A stretch of DNA of 36,171 nucleotides from an uncultured Eubacteriales bacterium (lineage in GTDB: Bacteria; Bacillota; Clostridia; Christensenellales; Aristaeellaceae), in NCBI GenBank assembly GCA_902798105.1, contig CADBVG010000042.1, positions 1-36,171 of the forward strand. The letters run 5' to 3'. Position numbers and translations under genes: made by a program. Below the pieces are notes generated by a model. The model had not been told where the DNA came from, did not search any database, and worked only from the letters and a program-made list of their open reading frames with translations. Shown piece by piece: positions 23,971-31,455 of this stretch (position 1 is its first letter; each line of letters opens with the position of its first letter).

Positions 23971-24908
23971 CCGTCGATCGCCCCCAGTCTGATCCTCGGG
24001 TCGAGGGCATGATACAGCAAATCAGTAATGAGGTTCACCAGCACGTAGATCACTGCCATCCACACCACATAAGCCTGGATCAGCGGATAGTCGCGCATGG
24101 TGATGGCGTCCACCGCCAGCTTGCCCACGCCGTCCCACATGAATATGGATTCGATAATGGCCGTACCACCCAGCAGACTGCCGATGGACAGCGCCAGCAG
24201 CGTCACGATGGTGAGCATAGAGGACTTGATGACGCTCCGCCACAGTATGACGCTGCCGCGCACGCCCCGCGCCTGCGCGCCGATGACATAGTCCTTGTTC
24301 AGCTCCTCCAGCACCGTGGCCCGAACCTGGCGCATGTACTTGGCGGACATGGAGATGGCCAGCGTCAGCGTGGGCATCATGGCGCTGCGGATGGAGGTGC
24401 CGCTGGAGATGACCGGCAACCAGCCCAGCTTGATGGCAAGCAGCTGCATCAGCAGCAGCGCCACGAAGAAGTTCGGCAGGGAGTTGCCGATAAAGCTCAG
24501 AAAGCGCAGGCAGTAATCGGTGATCTTGTCATGCTTCACCGCCGCCAGCACGCCCAGCGGGATGGAGATGACGACGGTCAGCAGGATGGACAGCGCCGTC
24601 AGCAGCAGCGTGGCCGGGAGCTTCGACACGAAGGTCTGGAACACATCGCGCCCGGAGACATAGCTGACGCCCATGTCGCCCCGCAGCATTCCGCCCAGCC
24701 AGGCGAAGTACTGGGTCACGAAGGGCTTGTCCAGGCCCAGCTCAGCACGCTTCAGGTCAATGACCTCCTGGGACACCGCGCCTTTGTTGGCATACATCTC
24801 CGTCACCGCGTCGCTGCCCGCCAGCCGCATCATCGCAAAGGACAGGAAGGTGATGCCGATCAGTATCGGGATCAGCTGAATCAGGCGCCTAAGCGTGTAT
24901 CGCCCCAC
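23967..24908 (-). CDS. Dpp/Nik-type ABC permease (B-type), importer 1
   Basis: A 313-residue permease with six membrane spans. The N-terminus RLIQLIPILIGITFLSFAMM is typical of DppB/OppB/NikB. LGLDKPFVTQYFAWLGGMLRG and GDMGVSY are conserved family blocks. The coupling loop lies around GAQARGVRGSVILWRSVIKS, and the end is TDLLYHALDPRIRLG. The start is GTG at 24908, nine bases after AAGGAG. It is the first intact gene of importer 1. A remnant of a MATE-like gene lies just upstream. Confidence 0.88.
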   Translation of the reverse strand: MGRYTLRRLIQLIPILIGITFLSFAMMRLAGSDAVTEMYANKGAVSQEVIDLKRAELGLDKPFVTQYFAWLGGMLRGDMGVSYVSGRDVFQTFVSKLPATLLLTALSILLTVVISIPLGVLAAVKHDKITDYCLRFLSFIGNSLPNFFVALLLMQLLAIKLGWLPVISSGTSIRSAMMPTLTLAISMSAKYMRQVRATVLEELNKDYVIGAQARGVRGSVILWRSVIKSSMLTIVTLLALSIGSLLGGTAIIESIFMWDGVGKLAVDAITMRDYPLIQAYVVWMAVIYVLVNLITDLLYHALDPRIRLGAIDG

Positions 24909-25105
24909 GAAGCCTCACTCCTTTCCGGTACCCAGCAGTCGGTTTTGTAATAGATAAACAGGCACAACGACGTACAGATCCAGGTGATCGGGTAGACCCA
25001 GGCCACACTGCCCACCATCGGCGATTTCGCCGTGATGAGCTTCAGCGCACCGATGCGCACGCCGTACGTGTTGACGAGTATGATCAGCTTCCTCTGTATT
25101 TTCAA
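24881..25105 (-). pseudogene. C-terminal remnant of a membrane transporter, possibly MATE family
   Basis: The frame (74 residues) reads RIGALKLITAKSPMVGSVAW, then VYPITWICTSLCLFIYYKTD. It has one or two membrane spans of the kind that ends MATE-family efflux proteins (SVAWVYP-TW-cts-iYYK). The last 20 residues overlap the start of the permease gene and are probably beyond the real stop context. No upstream part of the gene survives. The family call is from pattern memory only; if right, an exporter once stood next to the importer. Confidence 0.4.
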
Positions 25106-25130
25106 CTAACTCATACAATAATTATAAAGG

Positions 25131-25158
25131 CAAAAAAATAGCTCCGGAAGCCCCGGAG
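25131..25158 (-). terminator. Rho-independent terminator after the second importer/methyltransferase operon
   Basis: On the minus strand a hairpin CTCCGG-GGGCTT-CCGGAG (25142-25158) is followed by CTATTTTTTTG (25131-25141). It lies about 28 bases after the stop of the disrupted methyltransferase and separates operon 2 from operon 1. Confidence 0.85.
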
Positions 25159-25185
25159 GGGGATATTGGAGCCATGATTTAATGA

Positions 25186-26099
25186 CTATTTTACTTTCCT
25201 CGCGCAGATCTCAAACAGCGGCGATTCGGCGTACAATTCCTTCTCCCAGTCGCCGTACACGAACCTGCCGATGTCCCGCTGAATCTCTACCTTGAAACCC
25301 AAATCCGTGAGCACCCTTTCGTCCCACTCGGGCCTCTGATATCGGGTCATCGGACAGGTGGCCAGGAATTCCGGGTCGTCCTCGGTGACGATCTCCCGAG
25401 TGCCGTACTTGCGGAAGTGGGCCTCTTCCCGCGCCATGACCTTCTTCATCAGCTCCGGGTCATACAGGTGGGCGTGCCAGTTGGCGTCGTAGACCAGCAG
25501 CGTCCCGCCCGGTTTCAATACGCGCTTGAAACTGGCATAGACCTTCTCGGGGTATTGCAGCGTCCAGGTGACGTTGCGGCTCACGATCAGGTCGAAGGAT
25601 TCGCTAGGGAACTACCGCACAATACGGCGACACATCTGGCGGTGCCTTTTCCGCCAGTCATCTCTTGCAGATTTTTTTTTTTTGATTTACCGCCAGTAAA
25701 CCTTCAAAATCTGCAAGAGCGCCTGACGAAAAAATCACTCGCCAGCTGACCACCTTAATTGCGCGGTATTTCCCTAGGAAAGTCCAGCCGGTTCACGTTC
25801 ATCCGCAAAAAGGACGGGCTGACCCCCAGCTTCTTCGCGTTCTCCCGCGCCACTTCAAGCATGCCCTCGGACTGGTCGATGGCCGTGACCTCCAGGCCCT
25901 CCTCCGACAGGATGCAGGCGAAGAAGCCCGGACCGGTGCCCACGTCCAGCGCCTTTATTTTGTCCCTCGCGTCGAAGTGCTGCAATATCTGCTTCTTCCA
26001 CGCCGCCTTCCGAAAGGACGTAAGCTCAGCGGTAATGTAGCGGTTGTAGCCCTCGCCGCTCTCCCACTGGCTGTATCTCTGCCTGTCATCCATTTGCAT
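25186..26099 (-). pseudogene. Class I SAM methyltransferase split by a family B miniature element
   Basis: The N-terminal part starts at ATG 26099 (eight bases after AAGGAG, overlapping the upstream ATPase stop) and carries LDVGTGPGFFACILSE (motif I) and VTAIDQSEGML. It runs to NRLDFP, then enters the inserted element and stops at TAA (25755-25757). The C-terminal part resumes at 25604 with SESFDLIVSRNVTW. Removing the 168-bp element plus one TA restores a continuous frame of 247 residues, and the junction DFP-SESFD aligns with EPESFD in the intact paralogue at 18830-19546. It is the last gene of the second importer operon. The broken gene yields only the SAM-binding half. Confidence 0.88.
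25607..25774. mobile_element. Family B miniature inverted-repeat element (168 bp) with TA duplication
   Basis: The ends GGGAACTACCGCAC and GCGCGGTATTTCCC are imperfect terminal inverted repeats, flanked by TA at 25605-25606 and 25775-25776. The interior has TGGCGG/CCGCCA and CTCTTGCAGATTTT/AAAATCTGCAAGAG stems and a T-run of 11. The left two thirds is almost identical to 15873-15999. There is no transposase. TA duplication and GGG termini fit an IS630/Tc1-mariner-type transposase acting in trans. Confidence 0.88.
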
Positions 26100-26907
26100 T
26101 GTCTCTCTCCTTCTGCCAACGGTCCATGGTCGCTTCATCCGCCGTGAATACGGAGGCGATCAGGTTCCGGGTATAGTCATTTTGGCTGTTGTGGATGATG
26201 TCCGCCGTCGCGCCATCCTCCACAATCACGCCCTTGTACATCACCAGCAGCCGGTCGCACAGCATGCTCACCAGCGCAATGTCGTGGGAGATGAACAGCA
26301 TGGACATGTCGCTCGTACGCCTAATGTCCATCAGCAGCGCCATCACCTGGGCCTGTACGGACACGTCCAGCGCGCTGGTGATCTCGTCGCACAGCAGCAG
26401 GTCCGGGTTCGCCATCAGCGCCCTTGCGATGGCCGCCCGCTGGCACTCGCCACCGGAGAGCTGCGCGGCCTTTTTGTCGGCATAGGTCTCGGGCAATCCC
26501 ACCTGCCGCAGCCGCTCCAACATCATGCCATGCCGCTGCTTCGCGGGGATGCGCTGGTAGTACCGCACCGCTTCCTCAATGCCCTGGCCGATGGTCATGG
26601 CGGGGTTGAAGGACAGGCGTGGGTTCTGGAAGATCATTTGCAGCTTGCTCCGACAAGCGCGCACCCCAGCGCGGTCTTTCCTGTCCAGCAAGTCGGTACC
26701 GTTCATGACGATCCGCCCGCTGTCCGCTGTTTCCAACCCGGCGATCAGGTTCGCCACGGTGCTCTTGCCGCTGCCGCTCTCGCCGATCAGGCCCACGCAT
26801 TCGCCGCGGCGCAGCTCAAAGCTCACGTCCCGAACCGCTTCGATCCGCTCTCCGTCCTTGGAAAAAGACTTGCACAGGTGCTCCACCTTCAGTATCACAT
26901 TGCTCAT
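26086..26907 (-). CDS. Dpp/Nik-type ABC ATPase (F-type), importer 2
   Basis: A 273-residue ATPase subunit. Walker A is GESGSGKST, the Q-loop is MIFQNPRLSFNP, the signature is LSGGECQRAAIARA, Walker B is LLLCDEITSALD, and the H-loop is ISHDIALV. It ends near YTRNLIASVF plus a short tail. Its start overlaps the end of the D-type ATPase gene by four bases, and its TGA overlaps the methyltransferase start (ATGCAAATGGATGA), so the three genes are translationally coupled. Confidence 0.88.
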   Translation of the reverse strand: MSNVILKVEHLCKSFSKDGERIEAVRDVSFELRRGECVGLIGESGSGKSTVANLIAGLETADSGRIVMNGTDLLDRKDRAGVRACRSKLQMIFQNPRLSFNPAMTIGQGIEEAVRYYQRIPAKQRHGMMLERLRQVGLPETYADKKAAQLSGGECQRAAIARALMANPDLLLCDEITSALDVSVQAQVMALLMDIRRTSDMSMLFISHDIALVSMLCDRLLVMYKGVIVEDGATADIIHNSQNDYTRNLIASVFTADEATMDRWQKERDNANG

Positions 26908-27782
26908 GCCGTCGCCTCCCCCAATACCCAGTGGGTCGGGGAAAGCTGCACCTTCACGGCGTTTTCCTCATCCCGACCCTCGTAGCGCTTCGGCGGCACG
27001 AAGGGCTCGCCCAGCTTGGGGATGGCGCTGATCAGGGCGCGGGTGTAGTCGTGGGCGGCGTGTAAAAGTATATCCTGCCGGGTGCCCCACTCAACGATGC
27101 GGCCCTTATACATCACGCCCACCCGGTCCGCCATGTAGGCGATCACCCCCATGTTGTGGGTCACCAGCAGGATCGACGTGCCGGAGTCCTCCCGCAGCTT
27201 CATCAGCGTGCGCACGGTCTCGGCCTGCACGGTCACGTCCAGCGCGCTGGTGGGTTCATCCGCCAGCAGCAGCCTCGGACGGCAGGCCATGCCCACCGCG
27301 ATGGCCGCCCGCTGGCACATGCCCCCGGACAGCTCGAAGGGGTAGGATCTCAGCACCCGCGCCGGGTCGTCGAAGCCCAAGCCACGCAGTATGGCGCCTG
27401 CCCGCGAAAGCGCGTCGGCCCTCGTCGCCCGCTCGTGCAGCTTCATCGTCTCGCAAAACTGATCGCCGATGGTGCGGATGGGATCGAAGGAGCTCTCCGG
27501 CTGCTGGAAGATCATGGCGATTTCACCGCCGCGCACGTCCCTCAGCTGCCCGGGCGTCATGGTTTCAAGGTGCTTTCCCTGAAACACGATGCTCCCGGAG
27601 GTGATCCTGCCCTCCCTGCCCAGCAGGCCGATGACGGCACGAATCAGCGTGCTCTTGCCGCTGCCGCTCTCGCCGACGATGCCTATAATCTGGTTTTCCC
27701 CCACGGCGAGGGACACGTCCTTCACCGTGGGGATATCGTTGTAGGCGATGTTCAATTGTTGTATGGACAACAGTTCAGACAT
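26904..27782 (-). CDS. Dpp/Nik-type ABC ATPase (D-type), importer 2
   Basis: A 292-residue ATPase subunit. Walker A is GESGSGKST, the Q-loop is MIFQQPESSFDPIRT, the signature is LSGGMCQRAAIAVG, Walker B is LLLADEPTSALD, and the H-loop is VTHNMGV. The C-terminal extension past YTRALISAIPKL is longer than in importer 1 and lacks the family's usual Cys cluster. The start ATG (27782) is one base after the binding-protein stop, with no clear ribosome binding site, so it relies on coupling. Confidence 0.88.
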   Translation of the reverse strand: MSELLSIQQLNIAYNDIPTVKDVSLAVGENQIIGIVGESGSGKSTLIRAVIGLLGREGRITSGSIVFQGKHLETMTPGQLRDVRGGEIAMIFQQPESSFDPIRTIGDQFCETMKLHERATRADALSRAGAILRGLGFDDPARVLRSYPFELSGGMCQRAAIAVGMACRPRLLLADEPTSALDVTVQAETVRTLMKLREDSGTSILLVTHNMGVIAYMADRVGVMYKGRIVEWGTRQDILLHAAHDYTRALISAIPKLGEPFVPPKRYEGRDEENAVKVQLSPTHWVLGEATA

Positions 27783-27783
27783 A

Positions 27784-29328
27784 TTATTCGGCGATGTCGA
27801 TGGTGTTGGTGATCAGGTAATACTCAGTGGGATTGACCACGAAGCCGGTCACCTTGTCGGAATAGGCGCAGATCAGCTGCTGGTGGCATACGAAGTCGTA
27901 CACGCGATCATTGACCACCTGCTCGCACACAGACTTGGCGATAGCGATGCGCTCATCCTCGTCGAAGGTCGCCTTCAGCTGGTTGGACAGCTCGTCCACC
28001 TTCTCGTTGGAATAGTGGGCCACATTGCCGCTGGAGGCGCTCTCGAACAGCATGCTGATCAGGTACTGGGCGCTGCCGGTGGGAGCCATGGCATAGTTCA
28101 TCACGGCGAAGTCGAAGTCGTCCGCAGCCACGGTGTCGTCCAGCACGTCCATGGTCTCGATCTGCACGTCCACGCCGATGCCAGCCAGCTCCGCCTGGAG
28201 CATGTCGGCCAGCTGGATGCACTGGTTGTTGTAGCTGTAGGTGATGAGCTTCAGGCTCACGGCCTGGCCGTCCTTCTCCAGGATGCCGTCGCCGTCGGTG
28301 TCCTCATAGCCGTTTTCAGCCAGCAGTGCCGCCGCGCCTTCAGGATCGTAGCCGGTCACCTTCAGCTCAAAGCCGTCGGTGCTGCCATAGGGCAGGGACG
28401 CGGGATAAACACCATAACTGGCGGTGGCGTAGCCATTGTAGACGACTTCGGCAAAGGCCTCGCGGTCGATGCACATGCCGATGGCGTCGCGCAGCGCCTG
28501 ATCCTGCACCAGGGGCCGATTCTGGTCGTAGCACAGGAAATTGGCGCGGGTGGAGGTCTTGGCGTCCATCACGATGCCCTCGGCATCGGCGAACACGGCG
28601 GTACCGGCGGCGGGAAGCTGGGCGATCAGGTCGATCTCGCCGTTCTGCAGGGCCATGTTCAGGGCCTCATTGTCATCGATGATCTTGAGCTCGACATTGT
28701 CCACCAGCGGACGGCCACCCCAGTAGTTCTCGTTGGCGACCATGGAGACCTCGGTCATGGCGGTGAAAGCCGTGGCGATGAAGGGGCCGGTGCAGGCCAC
28801 GCCCAGCTCGGGGTCGGGCTCCTGGGAGGCGTCGTAGATGCCCATCAGCGGGTCGCACAGGTCGTTGATGACGGTGGGGTTCGGCGTAGCGGTGACCAGG
28901 GTCAGCACCTGCCCGTCCGCCTCCATCGAAGCGATGTCCAGCGTGGAGGCCGCGCGGTCGTTGATCTGGTAGGTGCGCTCGAAGCAGGCCTTCACGGCGG
29001 CGGCGTCCACGGGATTGCCGTTGGAGAAGGTCACGCCCTCGCGGATGGTGAACTTCCAGGTCAGCTCGTCCACGTTTTCATAGCTCTCGGCGATCCAGGG
29101 CTGGGGCACGTAGTTCTCGTCCAGGCGGAACAGGTTCTCGGAAATGCCGTAGATGGACATGATCCAGCCGTCCCAGCCGGCGGCCACGTCCAGGCTCTCC
29201 GCGCCGAAGAAACCAGTGGTCGCGCCGGCGGTGAAGGTCTTGCCCCCAGCGGGGGACGCTCCCTCCGCGAACGCAACGCAGCCAAGCGCCAGCATCATTG
29301 CCAGCACGAGCGCCAAAATCTTCTTCAT
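27784..29328 (-). CDS. Dpp/Nik-type substrate-binding protein (family 5), importer 2
   Basis: A 514-residue binding protein of the peptide/nickel class. The signal peptide MKKILALVLAMMLALGCVAF leads into AEG; cleavage after AFA is likely, though ALGC is a poor lipobox candidate. IYGISENLFRLDENYVPQPW, FTIREGVTFSNGNPVDAAAV and ENGYEDTDGDGILEKDG are family blocks also seen in importer 1, but overall similarity is modest, which suggests a different ligand. ATG at 29328 is nine bases after GGAGG. Here the binding-protein gene lies between the permeases and the ATPases, unlike importer 1, where it is last. Confidence 0.86.
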   Translation of the reverse strand: MKKILALVLAMMLALGCVAFAEGASPAGGKTFTAGATTGFFGAESLDVAAGWDGWIMSIYGISENLFRLDENYVPQPWIAESYENVDELTWKFTIREGVTFSNGNPVDAAAVKACFERTYQINDRAASTLDIASMEADGQVLTLVTATPNPTVINDLCDPLMGIYDASQEPDPELGVACTGPFIATAFTAMTEVSMVANENYWGGRPLVDNVELKIIDDNEALNMALQNGEIDLIAQLPAAGTAVFADAEGIVMDAKTSTRANFLCYDQNRPLVQDQALRDAIGMCIDREAFAEVVYNGYATASYGVYPASLPYGSTDGFELKVTGYDPEGAAALLAENGYEDTDGDGILEKDGQAVSLKLITYSYNNQCIQLADMLQAELAGIGVDVQIETMDVLDDTVAADDFDFAVMNYAMAPTGSAQYLISMLFESASSGNVAHYSNEKVDELSNQLKATFDEDERIAIAKSVCEQVVNDRVYDFVCHQQLICAYSDKVTGFVVNPTEYYLITNTIDIAE

Positions 29329-29389
29329 AACTCTCATCCTCCGTTGATATGGTTTTCTATCCAAACAGACGCTTCGTCCGTTTTGATCC

Positions 29390-30202
29390 TCAGATCTCGC
29401 CCTTCGTGTCCAGGGCGTCCCGCAGGCTGTCGCCCAGCAGGTTGAACACCGTGACCACCAGGAACAGCGCGATGCCGTTGAACACGATGATCCACGGAGC
29501 CTTTTGCAGGTAGTCCTTGGCCTCGCTCATCACCGCGCCCCACTCGGCGGTGGGCCGAACCGCGCCTAGACCCAGGAAGGAAAGCCCCGCCATGCTCAAT
29601 ATCACGCTGCCCACGTCCAGCGCCGCGGTGACCAGCACCGGCGCGACCACATTCGGCAGCACGTACTTGAACAAAATCGACAGCTTCCCGGCTCCACATA
29701 CTTTCGCCGCCTTGATGTAAGGCGCGTTGCGCATGGACACGGTCAAGCTTCGGGCCAGGCGCGCATAGGTGGTCCAGTACACCGCGCACAGCGACAGTAT
29801 GCTGTTGCCCATGCCGTTTCCCAGTATGCCCGCCACGGCCACCGCCAGTATGAACGACGGGAATGCCTGGAAGATCAGCGTGACCCGCATGAGGACGTGA
29901 TCCATCACGCCGCCGATGTAACCCGCCGTGATGCCCAGCACTGTGCCGATGGCAAACACGATAGCCACCACGGCCAGCGCCGCGAACAGCGACGTGGACG
30001 CGCCCGCCACGATGCGACAGGCCACGCAGCGCCCCAGGTTGTCCGTGCCCAGCAGGTGCTCGTGGGACGGCGGCTGCAGCGCCGTGCGCATGTCCGGCTT
30101 GAAGGGCTGGTGCGGCAGGTAGTTCGGCCCGATGATGGCGACCAGCGCCAGCAGAGCAATCAGCGTCAGGGATATAACCAGTCCCGCTTTATTGCGCTTC
30201 AC
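29390..30202 (-). CDS. Dpp/Nik-type ABC permease (C-type), importer 2
   Basis: A 270-residue permease with six spans, starting with a membrane span right after MKRNKAG. LLGTDNLGRCVACRIVAGAS is the family block, with Cys residues in the usual DxxSR region. AAKVCGAGKLSILFKYVLPN is the coupling loop, and LGLGAVRPTAEWGAVMSEA is the C-type signature. The start is GTG at 30202, three bases after the TGA of the B-type permease; the ribosome binding site is poor (GGGGG). It ends GDSLRDALDTKGEI. Confidence 0.87.
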   Translation of the reverse strand: MKRNKAGLVISLTLIALLALVAIIGPNYLPHQPFKPDMRTALQPPSHEHLLGTDNLGRCVACRIVAGASTSLFAALAVVAIVFAIGTVLGITAGYIGGVMDHVLMRVTLIFQAFPSFILAVAVAGILGNGMGNSILSLCAVYWTTYARLARSLTVSMRNAPYIKAAKVCGAGKLSILFKYVLPNVVAPVLVTAALDVGSVILSMAGLSFLGLGAVRPTAEWGAVMSEAKDYLQKAPWIIVFNGIALFLVVTVFNLLGDSLRDALDTKGEI

Positions 30203-30205
30203 CGG

Positions 30206-31144
30206 TCACGCCCCCTTCCTGATCCTCGGGTCGAGGAAGCGATAGGAAAGGTCCACCAGGAAGTTGATGGCCAGGAAGATCAGCGCCATCCATACCACAT
30301 AGCCCTGGATCATCGGGTAGTCCCTCGCGGTGATGGAATCCACCGCCAGCTTGCCCACGCCGGGCCAGGAGAAGATGCTCTCGACGATGGTCGCGCCGCC
30401 CATCAGGTTGCCGATGGAGATGCCGAACAGCGTCACCAGCGGCACCATGCAGTTGCGCAGCACGTGTCTGAACAGTATGCTGCCCGTGGACAGGCCGCGG
30501 CTCATCAGGCCGTCGATGTAGCCCTTCTCCATCTCCCGCAGCACGATGGCCCGCACCTGCCGGATGTACCAGGCGGACAGCGTCAGCGACAGCACCAGCG
30601 CCGGCATCACGATCCCCTTCACGCTCACCGAGCCGATCACCGGAAACCATTTAAGCCTCAGCGACAGCACGTACATCATGATCAGCGATATGAAGAACGA
30701 CGGCAGCGACGCGAACAGGTAGGTCACGAACCGGAATGCGTTGTCAAGCGGTCCGTCCTTCCACCAGGCGCACAGCAGCCCCACCGGCGTGGAGATGGCG
30801 ATCACCAGCAGCATAGACACCACCGCCAGCAGCGCCGTGTTGGGCAAGCGCTTTCCCAATTCCAAGGCCACCGCCTTGCGGGATTTCACCGACGTGCCCA
30901 TGTCGCCCTTCACCAGATTCCTGAGCCACAGTCCGTACTGAACCAGCATCGGCTGATCCAGCCCCAGCTCGTGCCGCGCCTTCTGGAGCGTCTCCTCCGT
31001 CACCATCATGCCTGAGCGCTTCAGCATCTGCTGAGCCGGGTCACCCGGTGAAAGATAGGACAGCGTAAAGGAGAGGAACGTGATGCCCACAATCAATATC
31101 AGGGTCTGCGCCAGGTTGCGCAGGAATTTTCTCATCCCATTCAT
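30206..31144 (-). CDS. Dpp/Nik-type ABC permease (B-type), importer 2
   Basis: A 312-residue permease, six spans. RNLAQTLILIVGITFLSFTL begins the protein; LGLDQPMLVQYGLWLRNLVKG and GDMGTSV are family blocks. The coupling loop is around GLMSRGLSTGSILFRHVLRN and the end is DLSYRFLDPRIRKG. Three in-frame ATGs (31150, 31144, 31135) are possible and none has a clear ribosome binding site; 31144 is a compromise. It is the first gene of the operon, just after a terminator-like leader hairpin. Confidence 0.86.
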   Translation of the reverse strand: MNGMRKFLRNLAQTLILIVGITFLSFTLSYLSPGDPAQQMLKRSGMMVTEETLQKARHELGLDQPMLVQYGLWLRNLVKGDMGTSVKSRKAVALELGKRLPNTALLAVVSMLLVIAISTPVGLLCAWWKDGPLDNAFRFVTYLFASLPSFFISLIMMYVLSLRLKWFPVIGSVSVKGIVMPALVLSLTLSAWYIRQVRAIVLREMEKGYIDGLMSRGLSTGSILFRHVLRNCMVPLVTLFGISIGNLMGGATIVESIFSWPGVGKLAVDSITARDYPMIQGYVVWMALIFLAINFLVDLSYRFLDPRIRKGA

Positions 31145-31151
31145 TCCCATC

Positions 31152-31182
31152 AAAAGGACGCGCACCGATGCGGCACACGTCC
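31152..31182 (-). terminator. Leader hairpin with T-run upstream of importer 2 (candidate attenuator)
   Basis: On the minus strand GGACGTGTGCCG (31171-31182), loop CAT, and CGGTGCGCGTCC (31156-31167) form a 12-base stem with three G-U pairs, followed directly by TTTTG. It lies in the roughly 100-base leader between the putative promoter and the first start codon, so it would stop the operon's own transcript. That is the geometry of an attenuator. No known riboswitch class is recognised upstream of it. Confidence 0.5.
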
Positions 31183-31256
31183 CTCTTTCAATGCATTCTT
31201 TATGATAGTCCCCTGAAAAAACCAGTGCAAGCCCCCCTGGGGGATGATTTACGCAA

Positions 31257-31262
31257 ATTATA
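31257..31262 (-). promoter_or_regulatory. Putative -10 box for the importer 2 operon
   Basis: A perfect TATAAT lies on the minus strand about 115 bases ahead of the first gene. No good -35 is found 16-18 bases upstream, so an activator may be needed. The sequence between it and the gene (31151-31256) holds a CCCCC/GGGGG palindrome (near 31231-31242) and the terminator-like hairpin. Confidence 0.4.
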
Positions 31263-31271
31263 ACACTGTTT

Positions 31272-31364
31272 AGGAAAGAACGCTATTTCATATACGTCGG
31301 CAGCAAAAAGCTGGTCAAGCGCAAAGAGTTTGAGCAGTACATCCAACATAAATTAGTGATCTGA
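31272..31364 (+). pseudogene. C-terminal remnant of a Tn916-type excisionase
   Basis: The frame reads ERYFIYVGSKKLVKRKEFEQ followed by YIQHKLVI and TGA. This matches the end of Tn916-type Xis/excisionase-family proteins (iGxrkLinrkkFeeyl). The N-terminal HTH is gone. It lies 91 bases upstream of the integrase gene on the same strand, the normal xis-int order, so an element deleted everything left of this point. Confidence 0.65.
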
Positions 31365-31455
31365 TTACACGTCCGCTATTGAGAAAAAGATGACTTCGTG
31401 GTACAATATAGTTGTTGCATGGAGCTCTTTTCTCAATGCGGGAAAGGAGTTCAAA

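Noticed and set aside
10600-25770. CRISPR array from the repeated palindromic sequences
   Set aside because: The repeats are dispersed, 145-270 bp, TA-flanked and unspaced; there is no regular repeat-spacer pattern and no cas gene.
30847-30861. A palindrome like a cre site (AAGCGCTTTCCC) inside the B-type permease
   Set aside because: It is within a well-conserved coding region far from any promoter.
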